DNA of 47,921 bases from Marmoricola sp. (GTDB lineage Bacteria > Actinomycetota > Actinomycetes > Propionibacteriales > Nocardioidaceae): assembly GCA_025964775.1 (NCBI GenBank), contig JAOPYE010000030.1:1-47921 (forward strand), written 5' to 3'. The notes under the pieces are model-generated. The model was not told the DNA's origin. It made no database searches and saw nothing but the letters and a program-made list of their open reading frames with translations. This document shows, piece after piece, positions 16,185-24,564 of the stretch (the stretch's first letter is position 1; each line of letters opens with the position of its first letter). A program made the position numbers and the translations under genes.

Positions 16185-17729
16185 CTACTCTGGGCGCAAC
16201 AGCGGAAATAGGATGGTCTCGCGGATTCCGGCGCCGGTGAGCAACATGATCAGGCGATCCACACCCATGCCCATGCCTCCGGCCGGCGGCATGCCGTACT
16301 CCATCGCCTTGAGGAAGACCTCGTCGAGCTCCATCGCCTCGGCATCACCCGCCGCCGCGAGCAGCGACTGGGCGGTCAGCCGGTCGCGCTGGACGACCGG
16401 GTCGTTGAGCTCCGAGTACGCCGGCGCGAGCTCGACACCATTGATGATCAGATCCCAGGCCTCATTCAGGCCATTCTTGGATCGGTGCGCCTTCGCCAGC
16501 GGCTTGACCGCAGCGGGGTAATCCATGACGAAAGTCGGATTGATCAGGGAATCCTCGACGAGTTGTTCGTAGAGTTCCACGACGATCTCGGCCGCTCCCC
16601 ATTTCGGCTGCAGCTCGACGTCACGATCCGCCGCATGCTTGCGCAGGGAATCGACCGAGGTCTCGACAGTGATCTCCTCGCCCAGCGCGTCCGAGACCAG
16701 TCCGAGGATCGGGGCCTGGCGCCACGGTGCCTCGAGGTCGATCTCCGAGCCGTCGCGTCCGGGCACCACGGTCCGGCCCACCTCGCGGGCCGCGCCCAGG
16801 ACGAGGTCGCGGGTCAGCTCCATCATCGTGAACTGGTCGCCGTAGGCCTGGTAGGCCTCGAGCATCGAGAACTCGGCCGCATGGGTGGAGTCCAGACCCT
16901 CGTTGCGGAAGGTCCGGCCGATCTCGTAGACCTTGTCGACGCCGCCGATCATCGCGCGCTTCAGGTCGAGCTCGAGCGCGATGCGCAGCAGCATCGGCTG
17001 GTCCAGCGCATTGAGGTGGGTCCTGAACGGCCTCGCCGCCGCACCGCCGTTGGTCAGCTGGAGGATGGGTGTCTCGACCTCGAGGTAGCCCCGGGCGTCG
17101 AGGGTGGTGCGCAGGCTGCGGAGCACGGCGGCCTTGGTCCGGACCATGTCGCGGGCCTCGGGCCGGATCATCATGTCGACGTACCGCAGCCGGATCCGGG
17201 CCTCGTCGGAGAGGGGTCGGTGCTCGTTGGGCAGCGGCCTCAGCGTCTTGGCCGCGATGCTCCACGTCGCGGCCTGGACCGAGAGCTCCCCGCGCCGCGA
17301 GGTGACCACCTCGCCGGAGACTGCGAGCAGGTCGCCGAGGTCCACGAGCGCCTTGAACTCGGCGAGCGACTCCTCGCCGATGTCGGCCAGGGACAGCATC
17401 ACCTGGATCTCCGAGCCGTCGCCCTCCCGTAGGCGCACGAAGCAGAGCTTGCCGGTGTTGCGCAGGAAGATCACCCGGCCGGTGATCGCGACGATCTCGC
17501 CGGTGTGGGTGTCCGGCTCGAGCTCCCCGGCCTCCAGCTTCGGGTCGAACACGGCCCGGAGGTCCTTGATGGTGTGGGTGCGCTCGACGGTGACCGGGTA
17601 GGCCTCCTTGCCGGCGGCGAGCAGCCGGGCACGCTTGTCCCGACGGACCTGCATCTGCTCCGGCACGTCGTCAGCGGGCGCGTCACCAGGCAGGGCGTCG
17701 ATCGCTGGCGCATCGGGCTGGTCGGTCAT
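16185..17729 (-). CDS. lysS: Class II lysyl-tRNA synthetase-like protein LysS
   Basis: 514 aa with an Asp/Pro-rich N-terminal extension, an OB-fold anticodon domain (ITGRVIFLRNTGKLCFVRL, SGEVVTSRRGELSV) and a class II catalytic core. Motif 1 is in LRYVDMMIRPEA, motif 2 in FRNEGLDSTHAAEFSMLEAY and motif 3 in GMGMGVDRLIMLL. Several normally invariant spots differ. RIALELDLKR stands where RIAPELYLKR/RIAPELFLKR is usual, HAAEF where HNPEF/HSPEF is usual, and ELAPAYSELND where the amino-acid pocket reads ELATGYSEL or GNGFSEL. GC dips to 57-60% over the C-terminal coding part (16441-16620). It probably still charges tRNA-Lys, but a specialised paralogue is possible. The lysS-lsr2-clpC order matches M. 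tuberculosis. Confidence 0.88.
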   Translation of the reverse strand: MTDQPDAPAIDALPGDAPADDVPEQMQVRRDKRARLLAAGKEAYPVTVERTHTIKDLRAVFDPKLEAGELEPDTHTGEIVAITGRVIFLRNTGKLCFVRLREGDGSEIQVMLSLADIGEESLAEFKALVDLGDLLAVSGEVVTSRRGELSVQAATWSIAAKTLRPLPNEHRPLSDEARIRLRYVDMMIRPEARDMVRTKAAVLRSLRTTLDARGYLEVETPILQLTNGGAAARPFRTHLNALDQPMLLRIALELDLKRAMIGGVDKVYEIGRTFRNEGLDSTHAAEFSMLEAYQAYGDQFTMMELTRDLVLGAAREVGRTVVPGRDGSEIDLEAPWRQAPILGLVSDALGEEITVETSVDSLRKHAADRDVELQPKWGAAEIVVELYEQLVEDSLINPTFVMDYPAAVKPLAKAHRSKNGLNEAWDLIINGVELAPAYSELNDPVVQRDRLTAQSLLAAAGDAEAMELDEVFLKAMEYGMPPAGGMGMGVDRLIMLLTGAGIRETILFPLLRPE

Positions 17730-17741
17730 GGCTGAAGGCTA
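17730..17741 (-). promoter_or_regulatory. Predicted leaderless promoter of lysS
   Basis: On the minus strand TAGCCT (17741-17736), TCAGCC, then ATG at 17729. It lies in the 35-bp gap after coaX, so lysS probably has its own start in addition to read-through from the cofactor operon. Confidence 0.6.
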
Positions 17742-17764
17742 CCGATCCGCGCGTGGGCGGGGAG

Positions 17765-18550
17765 TCACCGGTTGCGATCGAAGGCGAGCTCGAGGCCGCG
17801 CAGGGTGAGCCAGGGCTGGTGATCGGTGATCGAGCGGCACTCGTCGACGACGACCGGGGCCAGTCCACCGGTGGCGATCACGTTCACGTCGGCGACCGGT
17901 ACGCCGAGCTCCTCGATCATCCGGGCGACGATCCCGTCGACCTGGCTCGCGAAGCCGAAGACCATGCCGGACTGCAGTGCCTCGACGGTGTTCTTGGCGA
18001 TCACGGTCCGGGGACGGAGCAGCTCGACCTTGCGCAGCTGGGCGCCGCGGCGGCCTAGCGCCTCCAGCGAGATGTCGATGCCCGGCGAGATCGCGCCGCC
18101 GATGTACTCGCCGCGGGGGCTGACCACATCGAAGGTGGTCGCCGTCCCGAAGTCCACGACGATCGCCGGACCGTCGTACAGGGTGGCGGCGGCCAGCGCG
18201 TTGATCACCCGGTCCGCGCCGACCTCGCGGGGGTTGTCCATCAGGACCGGTACGCCGGTGCGCACCCCGGGTTCGATGACCACCGAGACGACGTCGCCGA
18301 AGTAGCGGGCGAGCATGTCGCGCCACTCGTGCAGGACCGAGGGCACGGTGGCACAGACAGCGATCCCGTCCGGGACTCCGTCGTGGCCCAGCGTCACCGA
18401 GTCCGAGAGCAGGCCGCCGACCAGCACGAACCACTCGTCGGCCGTCCGGGTCTCCAGGGTCGAGACCCGCCAGTGGTCACGGACGTCGCCGTCGCAGAGC
18501 AGGCCGAGAGTGGTGTGGGAGTTGCCGATGTCGGCGCACAGGAGGGTCAC
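17765..18550 (-). CDS. coaX: Type III pantothenate kinase
   Basis: 261 aa. It phosphorylates pantothenate, the first step from vitamin B5 to CoA. Family motifs are the N-terminal phosphate loop LCADIGNSHTTLGL, pantothenate-site GADRVINALAA near residue 107, and VVDFGTATTFDVV near residue 130. The latter carries the catalytic Asp and precedes GGAISPGI. The GTG start at 18550 overlaps the nadC stop by 4 bases, so translation is coupled. It is the last gene of a DUF2520-panC-panD-nadB-nadC-coaX unit that joins pantothenate/CoA and NAD synthesis. Confidence 0.95.
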   Translation of the reverse strand: MTLLCADIGNSHTTLGLLCDGDVRDHWRVSTLETRTADEWFVLVGGLLSDSVTLGHDGVPDGIAVCATVPSVLHEWRDMLARYFGDVVSVVIEPGVRTGVPVLMDNPREVGADRVINALAAATLYDGPAIVVDFGTATTFDVVSPRGEYIGGAISPGIDISLEALGRRGAQLRKVELLRPRTVIAKNTVEALQSGMVFGFASQVDGIVARMIEELGVPVADVNVIATGGLAPVVVDECRSITDHQPWLTLRGLELAFDRNR

Positions 18551-19488
18551 GACCCACGACCGTCTTCCGGCAGGTCCAGGCCGAGGTCGAAGACCTTCAC
18601 GGAGTGGGTCAGCGCGCCCACGGAGATGAAGTCGACACCGGTCAGCGCCACGTCGCGGGCGCGGTCGACGGTGAGCCCGCCGGAGGCCTCCAGCGTCGCC
18701 CGCCCGCCGGCCAGAGAATCACGCAGCGCCACGGCCTGGGTCATCATCTCGGTGCTCATGTTGTCCAGCAGGATCTGCTGGCAGCCGGCCTCGAGCAGGA
18801 TCCGGAGCTGGTCGAGGTCGGTCACCTCGACCTCGACCGGCAGGTCGGGGTAACGCTCCTTCACGGCGAGGTACGCCGGCAGCACCCCTCCTGCGGCGAC
18901 CACGTGGTTGTCCTTGACCAGCGCCATGTCGGAGAGGCTGAAGCGGTGGTTCACGCCGCCCCCGCAGCGCACCGCGTACTTCTGGAGGGAGCGGTAGCCG
19001 GGCAGGGTCTTGCGCGTGTCCAGGACCCGGGCTCGGGTTCCCTCGAGCGCGCTCACCCAGCAGGCGGTCGCGGTGGCGATCCCCGACAGGTGGCAGGCGA
19101 AGTTCAGGGCGGCCCGCTCGGCGATCAGCAGGCCCCGTACCGGACCCGTCACCTGCATCACGACGTCGCCGGCCGTGACCCGGGTTCCGTCGGCGAGGCG
19201 GTCGGTCACCTTGACCTCGGCGCCGAGCACGTAGACGAAAGTCAGCTCGGCGATGGCGAGGCCGGCAACGACTCCGTCATCACGGGCACCGAAGGAACCG
19301 GTCACCTCGATGTCGGGCAGCGTCGCCTCGCTGGTCACGTCCACCCCGGTGCCGTCCGGCGGCAGGTCCTCGGTGAGGGCAGCCGCCACCGCGGCATGCA
19401 CGGCCCGGGCGTCGAGCCCCGCGTCGGTCAGCTCGGCGACCAGGCCCGCGGGCAGGTCCTCGTACGGCGTCGCGGCGATCGAGTTCAT
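18547..19488 (-). CDS. nadC: Nicotinate-nucleotide pyrophosphorylase (quinolinate phosphoribosyltransferase)
   Basis: 313 aa. It converts quinolinate and PRPP to nicotinate mononucleotide. An N-terminal alpha/beta sandwich (LTEDLPPDGTGVDVTSEATL, GVVAGLAIAEL) is followed by the open barrel. Substrate-binding residues are visible in VLDTRKTLPGYR, CGGGVNHRFSLSDMALVKDNH, VEVEVTD, LLDNMS and LEASGGL. The start ATG at 19488 overlaps the nadB stop by 4 bases and its own stop overlaps the coaX start, so three genes are tightly coupled. No nadA lies in the window; quinolinate synthase must be elsewhere. Confidence 0.96.
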   Translation of the reverse strand: MNSIAATPYEDLPAGLVAELTDAGLDARAVHAAVAAALTEDLPPDGTGVDVTSEATLPDIEVTGSFGARDDGVVAGLAIAELTFVYVLGAEVKVTDRLADGTRVTAGDVVMQVTGPVRGLLIAERAALNFACHLSGIATATACWVSALEGTRARVLDTRKTLPGYRSLQKYAVRCGGGVNHRFSLSDMALVKDNHVVAAGGVLPAYLAVKERYPDLPVEVEVTDLDQLRILLEAGCQQILLDNMSTEMMTQAVALRDSLAGGRATLEASGGLTVDRARDVALTGVDFISVGALTHSVKVFDLGLDLPEDGRGS

Positions 19489-21140
19489 TCGGGCACCGTC
19501 ACGCCGTCGGTCGCCGGGGCCGCGCGGAACGTCGCCACCGGGGCGCCGTGACTGAGCACGACGTCGAAGTGCCCCGAGAACCCGGCGTCGTCACGCACGC
19601 CGAAGTCCTCGCGCCAGTGCGATCCGCGAGTCTCCTCGCGCAACAGCGCCGCCGTGGCCAGCGCGGTGCTGATCGAGACCAGGTTGGTGGTCTCCCAGGC
19701 CGGGACTCCCTCGACGCCGGGAGTGCCGGCCAGGTCGTCGAGGGACGCCAGCGCCGACCCGAGGCCCTCAGCGCTGCGCAGCACACCGACACGATCGGTC
19801 ATGGTCGCCTGCATTGCCGTACGGACGCCGGCGTCGATGACGCCGGGCACCCGTGGGTCCGGGGCCGGGTCGGTCTGCGGGCGCAGCTCGCCGGGCAGCA
19901 CCTGCGCGATCCGGCGCGAGAAGACGAGACCCTCGAGGAGCGAGTTCGACGCCAGCCGGTTGGCTCCGTGCACGCCCGAGCAAGCCACCTCGCCGGTGGC
20001 GTAGAGGCCCTGGATCGTCGAGCGGCCCCACAGGTCGGTGGCCACTCCTCCCGATGCGTAGTGACATGCCGGCGCGACCGGGATGAGCTCGGTGACCGGG
20101 TCGACCCCGTGGGAGCGCGCGGTCGCCAGGATCGTCGGGAAACGCTTCTCCCAGAACTCACGTCCCAGATGGCGAGCATCGAGCCACATGTGCGGCTTGC
20201 CCTCGGCGAGCATCCGTCGGGTGATCGCCTTGGCGACGACGTCGCGCGGCGCGAGGTCGGCGAGCTCATGCTGGCCCTGCATGAAGCGGTTGCCCGCGAA
20301 ATCGACCAGGAACGCGCCCTCACCACGAACCGCCTCGGAGATCAGCGGCTGCTGGCCCCGGGACTCCGGACCGAGGTACATCACGGTGGGGTGGAACTGG
20401 ACGAACTCCAGGTCGCGCAGGACGGCGCCGGCCCGCAGCGCGAGGGCCATCCCGTCTCCGGTCGAGACCGCCGGGTTGGTGGTCTGCGAGAACACCTGTC
20501 CCAGGCCGCCCGACGCCAGGACGACGGCCCGGCAACGGACCGCCCCGACGCCGTCTCGCTGACCCTCGCCGATGACGTGCAGGGTGATCCCGGCAACGGC
20601 ACCGGCGGCGTCGAGCTGGAGGTCGACGGCGAGGGCGTGCTGGATGACCTCGATCTCCGGCGCCGCTTCGATCGCCGCGACCAGAGCCCGCTGGATCTCG
20701 GCGCCGGTCGCGTCGCCGCCGGCATGCGCGATCCGGTCGCGGTGGTGCCCGCCCTCGCGGGTCAGCGACAGCTCACCGTCGGCGGAGTGGTCGAAGTTGG
20801 CACCGAGCGCGATCAGCTCGCGGACCGCCTCGGGACCCTCGTTGACCAGGACGTGCACGGCCGCGAGGTCACAGGCTCCTGCACCGGCGACCAGGGTGTC
20901 GATCTCGTGCTCGGTCGGGGTGTCCCCCGGTCCGAGTGCGGCGGCGATGCCGCCCTGGGCCCACTGCGTCGAGCCCGCCGAGAGGACGTCCTTGGTGACC
21001 ACCAGGATCTTGCCCACCTGGCCCCGCAACCGAAGCGCCGCCGTGAGGCCCGCGATGCCGGTGCCGACCACGACGACGTCGGCCTCGCGGGTCCACCCGG
21101 GTGTACCGGCGGCGAGGCGTTCAGGAACTCCGATGCGCAT
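19485..21140 (-). CDS. nadB: L-aspartate oxidase
   Basis: 551 aa flavoprotein that oxidises aspartate to iminoaspartate for quinolinate synthesis. The N-terminal dinucleotide fold (VVVVGTGIAGLTAALRL) starts at about residue 22. The FAD/fumarate-reductase-like signature STQWAQGGIAAAL and the TREGGHHRDRIAHAGGDATG segment follow. Catalytic-region motifs are FVQFHPTVMY, EAVRGEGAFL, PVAPACHYASGGV and GLYATGEVACSGVHGANRLASNSLLEGLVF. Length and order are those of bacterial NadB. The start ATG at 21140 is 11 bp downstream of panD, in the same operon. Confidence 0.96.
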   Translation of the reverse strand: MRIGVPERLAAGTPGWTREADVVVVGTGIAGLTAALRLRGQVGKILVVTKDVLSAGSTQWAQGGIAAALGPGDTPTEHEIDTLVAGAGACDLAAVHVLVNEGPEAVRELIALGANFDHSADGELSLTREGGHHRDRIAHAGGDATGAEIQRALVAAIEAAPEIEVIQHALAVDLQLDAAGAVAGITLHVIGEGQRDGVGAVRCRAVVLASGGLGQVFSQTTNPAVSTGDGMALALRAGAVLRDLEFVQFHPTVMYLGPESRGQQPLISEAVRGEGAFLVDFAGNRFMQGQHELADLAPRDVVAKAITRRMLAEGKPHMWLDARHLGREFWEKRFPTILATARSHGVDPVTELIPVAPACHYASGGVATDLWGRSTIQGLYATGEVACSGVHGANRLASNSLLEGLVFSRRIAQVLPGELRPQTDPAPDPRVPGVIDAGVRTAMQATMTDRVGVLRSAEGLGSALASLDDLAGTPGVEGVPAWETTNLVSISTALATAALLREETRGSHWREDFGVRDDAGFSGHFDVVLSHGAPVATFRAAPATDGVTVPE

Positions 21141-21151
21141 CCCGACGCCGA

Positions 21152-21577
21152 TCAGCGACGGCTGGCGTCGGCGAGGTCGCCGCGGACCAGGCCGGTGCCG
21201 GGCAACGCCTCCGCCGGGTCGGACCCGGTCCCGATGATCGCGTTGTCCGCATCGACGAAGACGACGTGCGGCTGCAACCCACGAGCCTCAGCGGTCTCCA
21301 TCTGGCCGTAGGCGATCAGGATCACCACGTCGCCGGGGTGCACCAGACGGGCTGCGGCGCCATTGATGCCGAGGATGCCGGAGCCGCGCTCGCCCGCGAT
21401 CGTGTAGGTCTCCAGCCTGGCTCCGTTGGTGACGTCGACGATGTGCACCAGCTCGCCGGCGAGGAGATCTGCGGCATCGAGCAGGTCTTCGTCCACGGTG
21501 ACAGAGCCGACGTAGTGCAGGTCGGCCTGGGTCACGGTGGCGCGGTGGATCTTGCTCTTCATCATGGTGCGCAACAT
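21152..21577 (-). CDS. panD: Aspartate 1-decarboxylase
   Basis: 141 aa pyruvoyl enzyme that makes beta-alanine for pantothenate. With the ATG at 21577 the self-cleavage pair in [10 protein letters not shown] is G24-S25, the same numbering as E. coli PanD, which favours this codon over the adjacent ATG at 21580. Ser25 becomes the pyruvoyl group. [22 protein letters not shown] is the conserved core; the tail of about 20 residues after [12 protein letters not shown] is lineage-specific. The start overlaps the panC stop (TGATG). Confidence 0.94.
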   Translation of the reverse strand: MLRTMMKSKIHRATVTQADLHYVGSVTVDEDLLDAADLLAGELVHIVDVTNGARLETYTIAGERGSGILGINGAAARLVHPGDVVILIAYGQMETAEARGLQPHVVFVDADNAIIGTGSDPAEALPGTGLVRGDLADASRR

Positions 21578-22458
21578 CATGTGTCTCCGGGGGTGAGGGC
21601 GGTGTACTGCGGGGTGAGGACGAGGGCGATGTTGTCGATCAGGCGGGTGGTGCCGACCCGGGCGCCGATCAGCAGGCGTGCGTCGCCGGACTCGGGGGCC
21701 GGGCCGAGATCCGGTGCGGTCAGCTCGAGGTAGTCGAGCTCGACGCCCTCGCTGGCGTCGAGGACGTCGGTGGCCGCCTGCAGTGCCGCTGCCGCCGAAC
21801 CCGCCGCGTTGCGGGCCGAGAACAGCGCTGCGGACAGGGCCACGGCCCGCCGACGCTGGTCGACATCGAGGAAACGGTTCCGGCTCGAACGTGCCAGGCC
21901 GTCGGGCTCGCGCACGGTCTCCGCGCCGATCAGCTCGACGCCCAGGCACAGGTCGGCCACCATGCGCCGTACGAGGGTGAGCTGCTGGTAGTCCTTCTCG
22001 CCGAACACGGCGACATCGGGTCGGACCAGCCCGAAGAGCTTGGCGACCACGGTCAGCACGCCGGCGAAGTGTCCCGGTCGCGAGCTGCCCTCGAGGATCT
22101 CGGCCAGCGGGCCCGGGGCCACCGTGACCTGAGGCTCGCCACCGGGGTAGACCTCGTCGACCCCGGGGGTGAAGACGATGTCGGCGCCGGCGACGGCGCA
22201 CGCCTCCAGGTCGGCTTCCAGCGTGCGCGGGTACCGGTCGAGGTCCTCACCGGGCGCGAACTGCAGCGGGTTGACGAAGATCGACACGACGACGGCGCCC
22301 TCGAACCCGACTTCGTCGCGGGCACGCTCGATCAGCGCGAGGTGCCCGTCGTGCAGCGCCCCCATGGTCGGCACGAACGCGACGCGGCCGGCACTGCGTT
22401 CGGCGAGCGCACTTCGCAGGTCCGCGCGGGAATCGGCGCGGACGAGGGTCGACCTCAC
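21577..22458 (-). CDS. panC: Pantothenate synthetase
   Basis: 293 aa. It joins pantoate and beta-alanine using ATP. The GTG at 22458 overlaps the stop of the DUF2520 gene by 4 bases and gives the usual start ([10 protein letters not shown]). The HIGH-like nucleotidyl-transfer motif is [14 protein letters not shown] near residue 32. [41 protein letters not shown] and [10 protein letters not shown] are the standard pantoate- and ATP-binding segments. The order panC-panD downstream of the Rossmann/DUF2520 gene matches the M. tuberculosis order I remember. Confidence 0.97.
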   Translation of the reverse strand: MRSTLVRADSRADLRSALAERSAGRVAFVPTMGALHDGHLALIERARDEVGFEGAVVVSIFVNPLQFAPGEDLDRYPRTLEADLEACAVAGADIVFTPGVDEVYPGGEPQVTVAPGPLAEILEGSSRPGHFAGVLTVVAKLFGLVRPDVAVFGEKDYQQLTLVRRMVADLCLGVELIGAETVREPDGLARSSRNRFLDVDQRRRAVALSAALFSARNAAGSAAAALQAATDVLDASEGVELDYLELTAPDLGPAPESGDARLLIGARVGTTRLIDNIALVLTPQYTALTPGDT

Positions 22459-23369
22459 TGGTGCTCGGTCCGTTGGCCGCGGGTGAGGTGCGGCTCTTCG
22501 ACGCGGGCCAGCGCCTCGTCGAGGAGCCGGACGATCTTGACCGCGCGGATCGGCATCAGGCGTCCGTCCAGCACGGCCCGGTCGGCCGTGGCCTTGGCCA
22601 TCGCGACGTACGACGGGATCGTGGCCGGTGCGGTCTCGCCGATGGCGGCCAGGTGGGCGCGCACGGTGTTGACGTCGCCCCGGACGATCGGACCGGTCAG
22701 GGCCGCGTCCCCGGCGACCAGGGCGTTGTCGAGCGCTGCGGAGAGGAGGGGGCGCAGAGTGGCGGCCGGGTCGTCGGCGCCCGAGGCCGCGAGCAGCTCC
22801 ATAGCCTGGGCGACCAGGGTCACGAGGTGGTTCGCGCCGTGCGCAAGCCCTGCGTGGTACAGCGCCCGCTTGTCCTCGGCCACCCACATGGCGACTCCGC
22901 CGAGATCGGCGATCAGGCCCTCGGCAACCCCTCGGTCCTCCGGGCCGACGGTGGTGCCGAAGACGCAGCCGCGCAGCCGCTCGAGGTCGACGGCGGTCCC
23001 GGTGAAGGTCATCGCCGGGTGCATCGCGATCGGGCGCGCGCCGACCGAGGCGGCGATGTCCAGCACGGCCAGGCCGTGGCGGCCCGAGGTGTGGCAGACG
23101 TACTGGCCCTCGCGGATCGCACCGGCGCCGACCATCGTGGTCACGACGTTCTCGAGCATGTCGTCCGGAACGGTGAGCAGGAGCAGGTCGCAGGAGCGCG
23201 CGACATCGGTCGGCTTCGCGATCCCGACACCGGGCAGCAGCGTGGAGATGCGGGTCCGCGACGCCGTCGACTCACCGGCCGCCGACACGATCTCGTGACC
23301 GGCAGCGCGCAGCGCAGCGGCAAGGACAGCGCCGACCCGGCCGGCGCCAACAACCCCGATACGGGTCAT
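22455..23369 (-). CDS. Rossmann-like and DUF2520 domain oxidoreductase-like protein
   Basis: 304 aa. The N-terminal NAD(P) fold opens with [20 protein letters not shown], and the body includes [24 protein letters not shown] and [15 protein letters not shown] helical C-terminal domain (DUF2520) contains [17 protein letters not shown]. The architecture resembles ketopantoate reductase or prephenate dehydrogenase. Its place immediately before panC makes a role in pantoate supply plausible but unproven. It is the first gene of the pan-nad-coaX operon and, in M. tuberculosis as I recall (Rv3603c), lies next to the gene that is here 19 kb away at 42549. No strong ribosome site is visible before ATG 23369. 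Confidence 0.85.
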   Translation of the reverse strand: MTRIGVVGAGRVGAVLAAALRAAGHEIVSAAGESTASRTRISTLLPGVGIAKPTDVARSCDLLLLTVPDDMLENVVTTMVGAGAIREGQYVCHTSGRHGLAVLDIAASVGARPIAMHPAMTFTGTAVDLERLRGCVFGTTVGPEDRGVAEGLIADLGGVAMWVAEDKRALYHAGLAHGANHLVTLVAQAMELLAASGADDPAATLRPLLSAALDNALVAGDAALTGPIVRGDVNTVRAHLAAIGETAPATIPSYVAMAKATADRAVLDGRLMPIRAVKIVRLLDEALARVEEPHLTRGQRTEHQ

Positions 23370-23430
23370 GTGGGCTCATCGCCTTTCGTTGCAGTCCCTC
23401 GCGGGTACCGCACTACTCAATGACACCGGA

Positions 23431-23436
23431 AGCCTA
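23431..23436 (-). promoter_or_regulatory. Possible -10 box of the pan-nad-coaX operon
   Basis: TAGGCT on the minus strand (23436-23431) would start transcription near 23424, giving a leader of about 55 nt before ATG 23369. It directly follows the hairpin at 23440-23456. Confidence 0.4.
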
Positions 23437-23439
23437 CGT

Positions 23440-23456
23440 CGCCCGGACACCGGGCG
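23440..23456 (-). terminator. GC-rich hairpin after the carrier-protein cassette
   Basis: CGCCCGG (23440-23446), loop ACA, CCGGGCG (23450-23456): a perfect 7-bp stem 28 nt past the stop of the last cassette gene. It has no U-tract, which is common in high-GC genomes. Confidence 0.5.
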
Positions 23457-23483
23457 GTAACCCCCGAGGCAGGGTGGCGTGTG

Positions 23484-23822
23484 TCACAGGACCGAGACCG
23501 TGACCCCGTCGAGCTCGATCGTGCGAGCCTCCCCCGGCGCGTCCAGCCCCGTCGACCGCAGCTGCAAGGCGATCGGCACGCCGGCCCGTTTCGCGGCGCA
23601 CTCGGTGCGGGTCCAGCGCCCCCAGAAGTCCCCGGTGCCGTACCGGGCCGCCAGCGCGGCCGGCACCTCCTGGTCGCTCAGTTCGGCATCGATCACGACA
23701 CCCGGAGCGCCGTACCAGCCGACCGCCCGACCGTCGGCCAGGTACGACCTGGTCTCCGCGTCCGCCAGCTCGGCCGGGGTCCCGATCCGCAGCCCGGCGA
23801 CGAGCTCAGATGGAGCCGGCAC
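23484..23822 (-). CDS. Minimal phosphopantetheinyl transferase-like protein
   Basis: 112 aa, GTG start at 23822 overlapping the SDR gene by 17 bp. Two motifs resemble the C-terminal half of Sfp-type 4'-phosphopantetheinyl transferases. D45-A-E47 in GVVIDAELS compares with the Mg-binding GIDIE, and W70...E74...K78 in RWTRTECAAKRAG compares with WxxKEAxxKxxG. The spacing between them (about 27 residues) is short, and nothing corresponds to the N-terminal half, so the protein is half normal Sfp size and closer to AcpS length. Standing in an operon with its own carrier protein, it could be a dedicated activator of that protein. The assignment is inference; it could also be a degenerate, non-catalytic remnant. 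Confidence 0.55.
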   Translation of the reverse strand: MPAPSELVAGLRIGTPAELADAETRSYLADGRAVGWYGAPGVVIDAELSDQEVPAALAARYGTGDFWGRWTRTECAAKRAGVPIALQLRSTGLDAPGEARTIELDGVTVSVL

Positions 23823-24564
23823 CGTCGATCACGATCGCCTGGCCGTTGATGTTGGTCTCCTCGAGCAGCAACATCCGCACCACCGGAACGACCTCCTCGG
23901 GGGTCGTCAACCGGCCCGACGGGGTCCGACGCAGGATGGCGTCGAGCTGGGTCTGGCCCAGGACCGCGGACATCTCGGACGCGAAGAACCCGGGCGCGAC
24001 GGCGTTCGCGACCACCCGCCCGGAGAACTCCCGCGCGATCGATCGCGTGGCACCGTCGAGTCCGGCCTTGGTCGCCGAGTAGGCGACCAGCCCCGGGTAC
24101 CCGCGCTGGCCGCAGATCGAGGTGATGTTGACGAGGCGACCGCGTCGGCCCTTGCCGAGCAACCGGCGCAGCCAGAACCGGGTCAGCACCAGCGGCGCCG
24201 TCAGGTTGGTGGCGATGATCTGCTCGATCCGGTCCGCCGGCGTGTGCACGTGCAGCGAGTCCTGGCCGATCGCGGCGTTGTTGACGAGCGCGTCGATGAC
24301 GCCGAGCTTCGCCTCGACCTCCTTGACGAACGCCTGGCAGGCGCTGTCGTCGGTGATGTCGACCGAGCCGAAGTGGCTGGTCGCGGGGTAGGCCGCCGCG
24401 AGCGCGTCCAGCTCGGGCGTGACGGTGCGCGCGAACGCAGCCACCTTCAGGCCGCGGCCCAGCAGGTCGGTGACCATCGCCAGGCCCAGGCCGCGCGAGG
24501 CGCCCGAGATCAGGACGACGGTCGCCGGCGGAACCGGGGTGAGCTCGGGGGAGGACTCAGACAT
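23806..24564 (-). CDS. Short-chain dehydrogenase/reductase (FabG-like)
   Basis: 252 aa. The cofactor loop VVLISGASRGLGLAM (motif G-A-S-R-G-L-G at 21-27) favours NADP(H). NNAAIGQDSL holds the NNAG-like motif, and Ser, Tyr and Lys of the active site lie in NITSICGQRGYPGLVAYSATKAG. It looks like 3-oxoacyl-ACP reductase. The ATG at 24564 overlaps the AMP ligase gene by 8 bp, and a carrier protein and phosphopantetheinyl transferase-like gene share the operon. Reduction of a carrier-bound 3-oxoacyl group is therefore more likely than reduction of a free sugar, although a nucleotide-sugar substrate cannot be excluded next to the pseudaminic acid genes. Confidence 0.85.
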   Translation of the reverse strand: MSESSPELTPVPPATVVLISGASRGLGLAMVTDLLGRGLKVAAFARTVTPELDALAAAYPATSHFGSVDITDDSACQAFVKEVEAKLGVIDALVNNAAIGQDSLHVHTPADRIEQIIATNLTAPLVLTRFWLRRLLGKGRRGRLVNITSICGQRGYPGLVAYSATKAGLDGATRSIAREFSGRVVANAVAPGFFASEMSAVLGQTQLDAILRRTPSGRLTTPEEVVPVVRMLLLEETNINGQAIVIDGAGSI

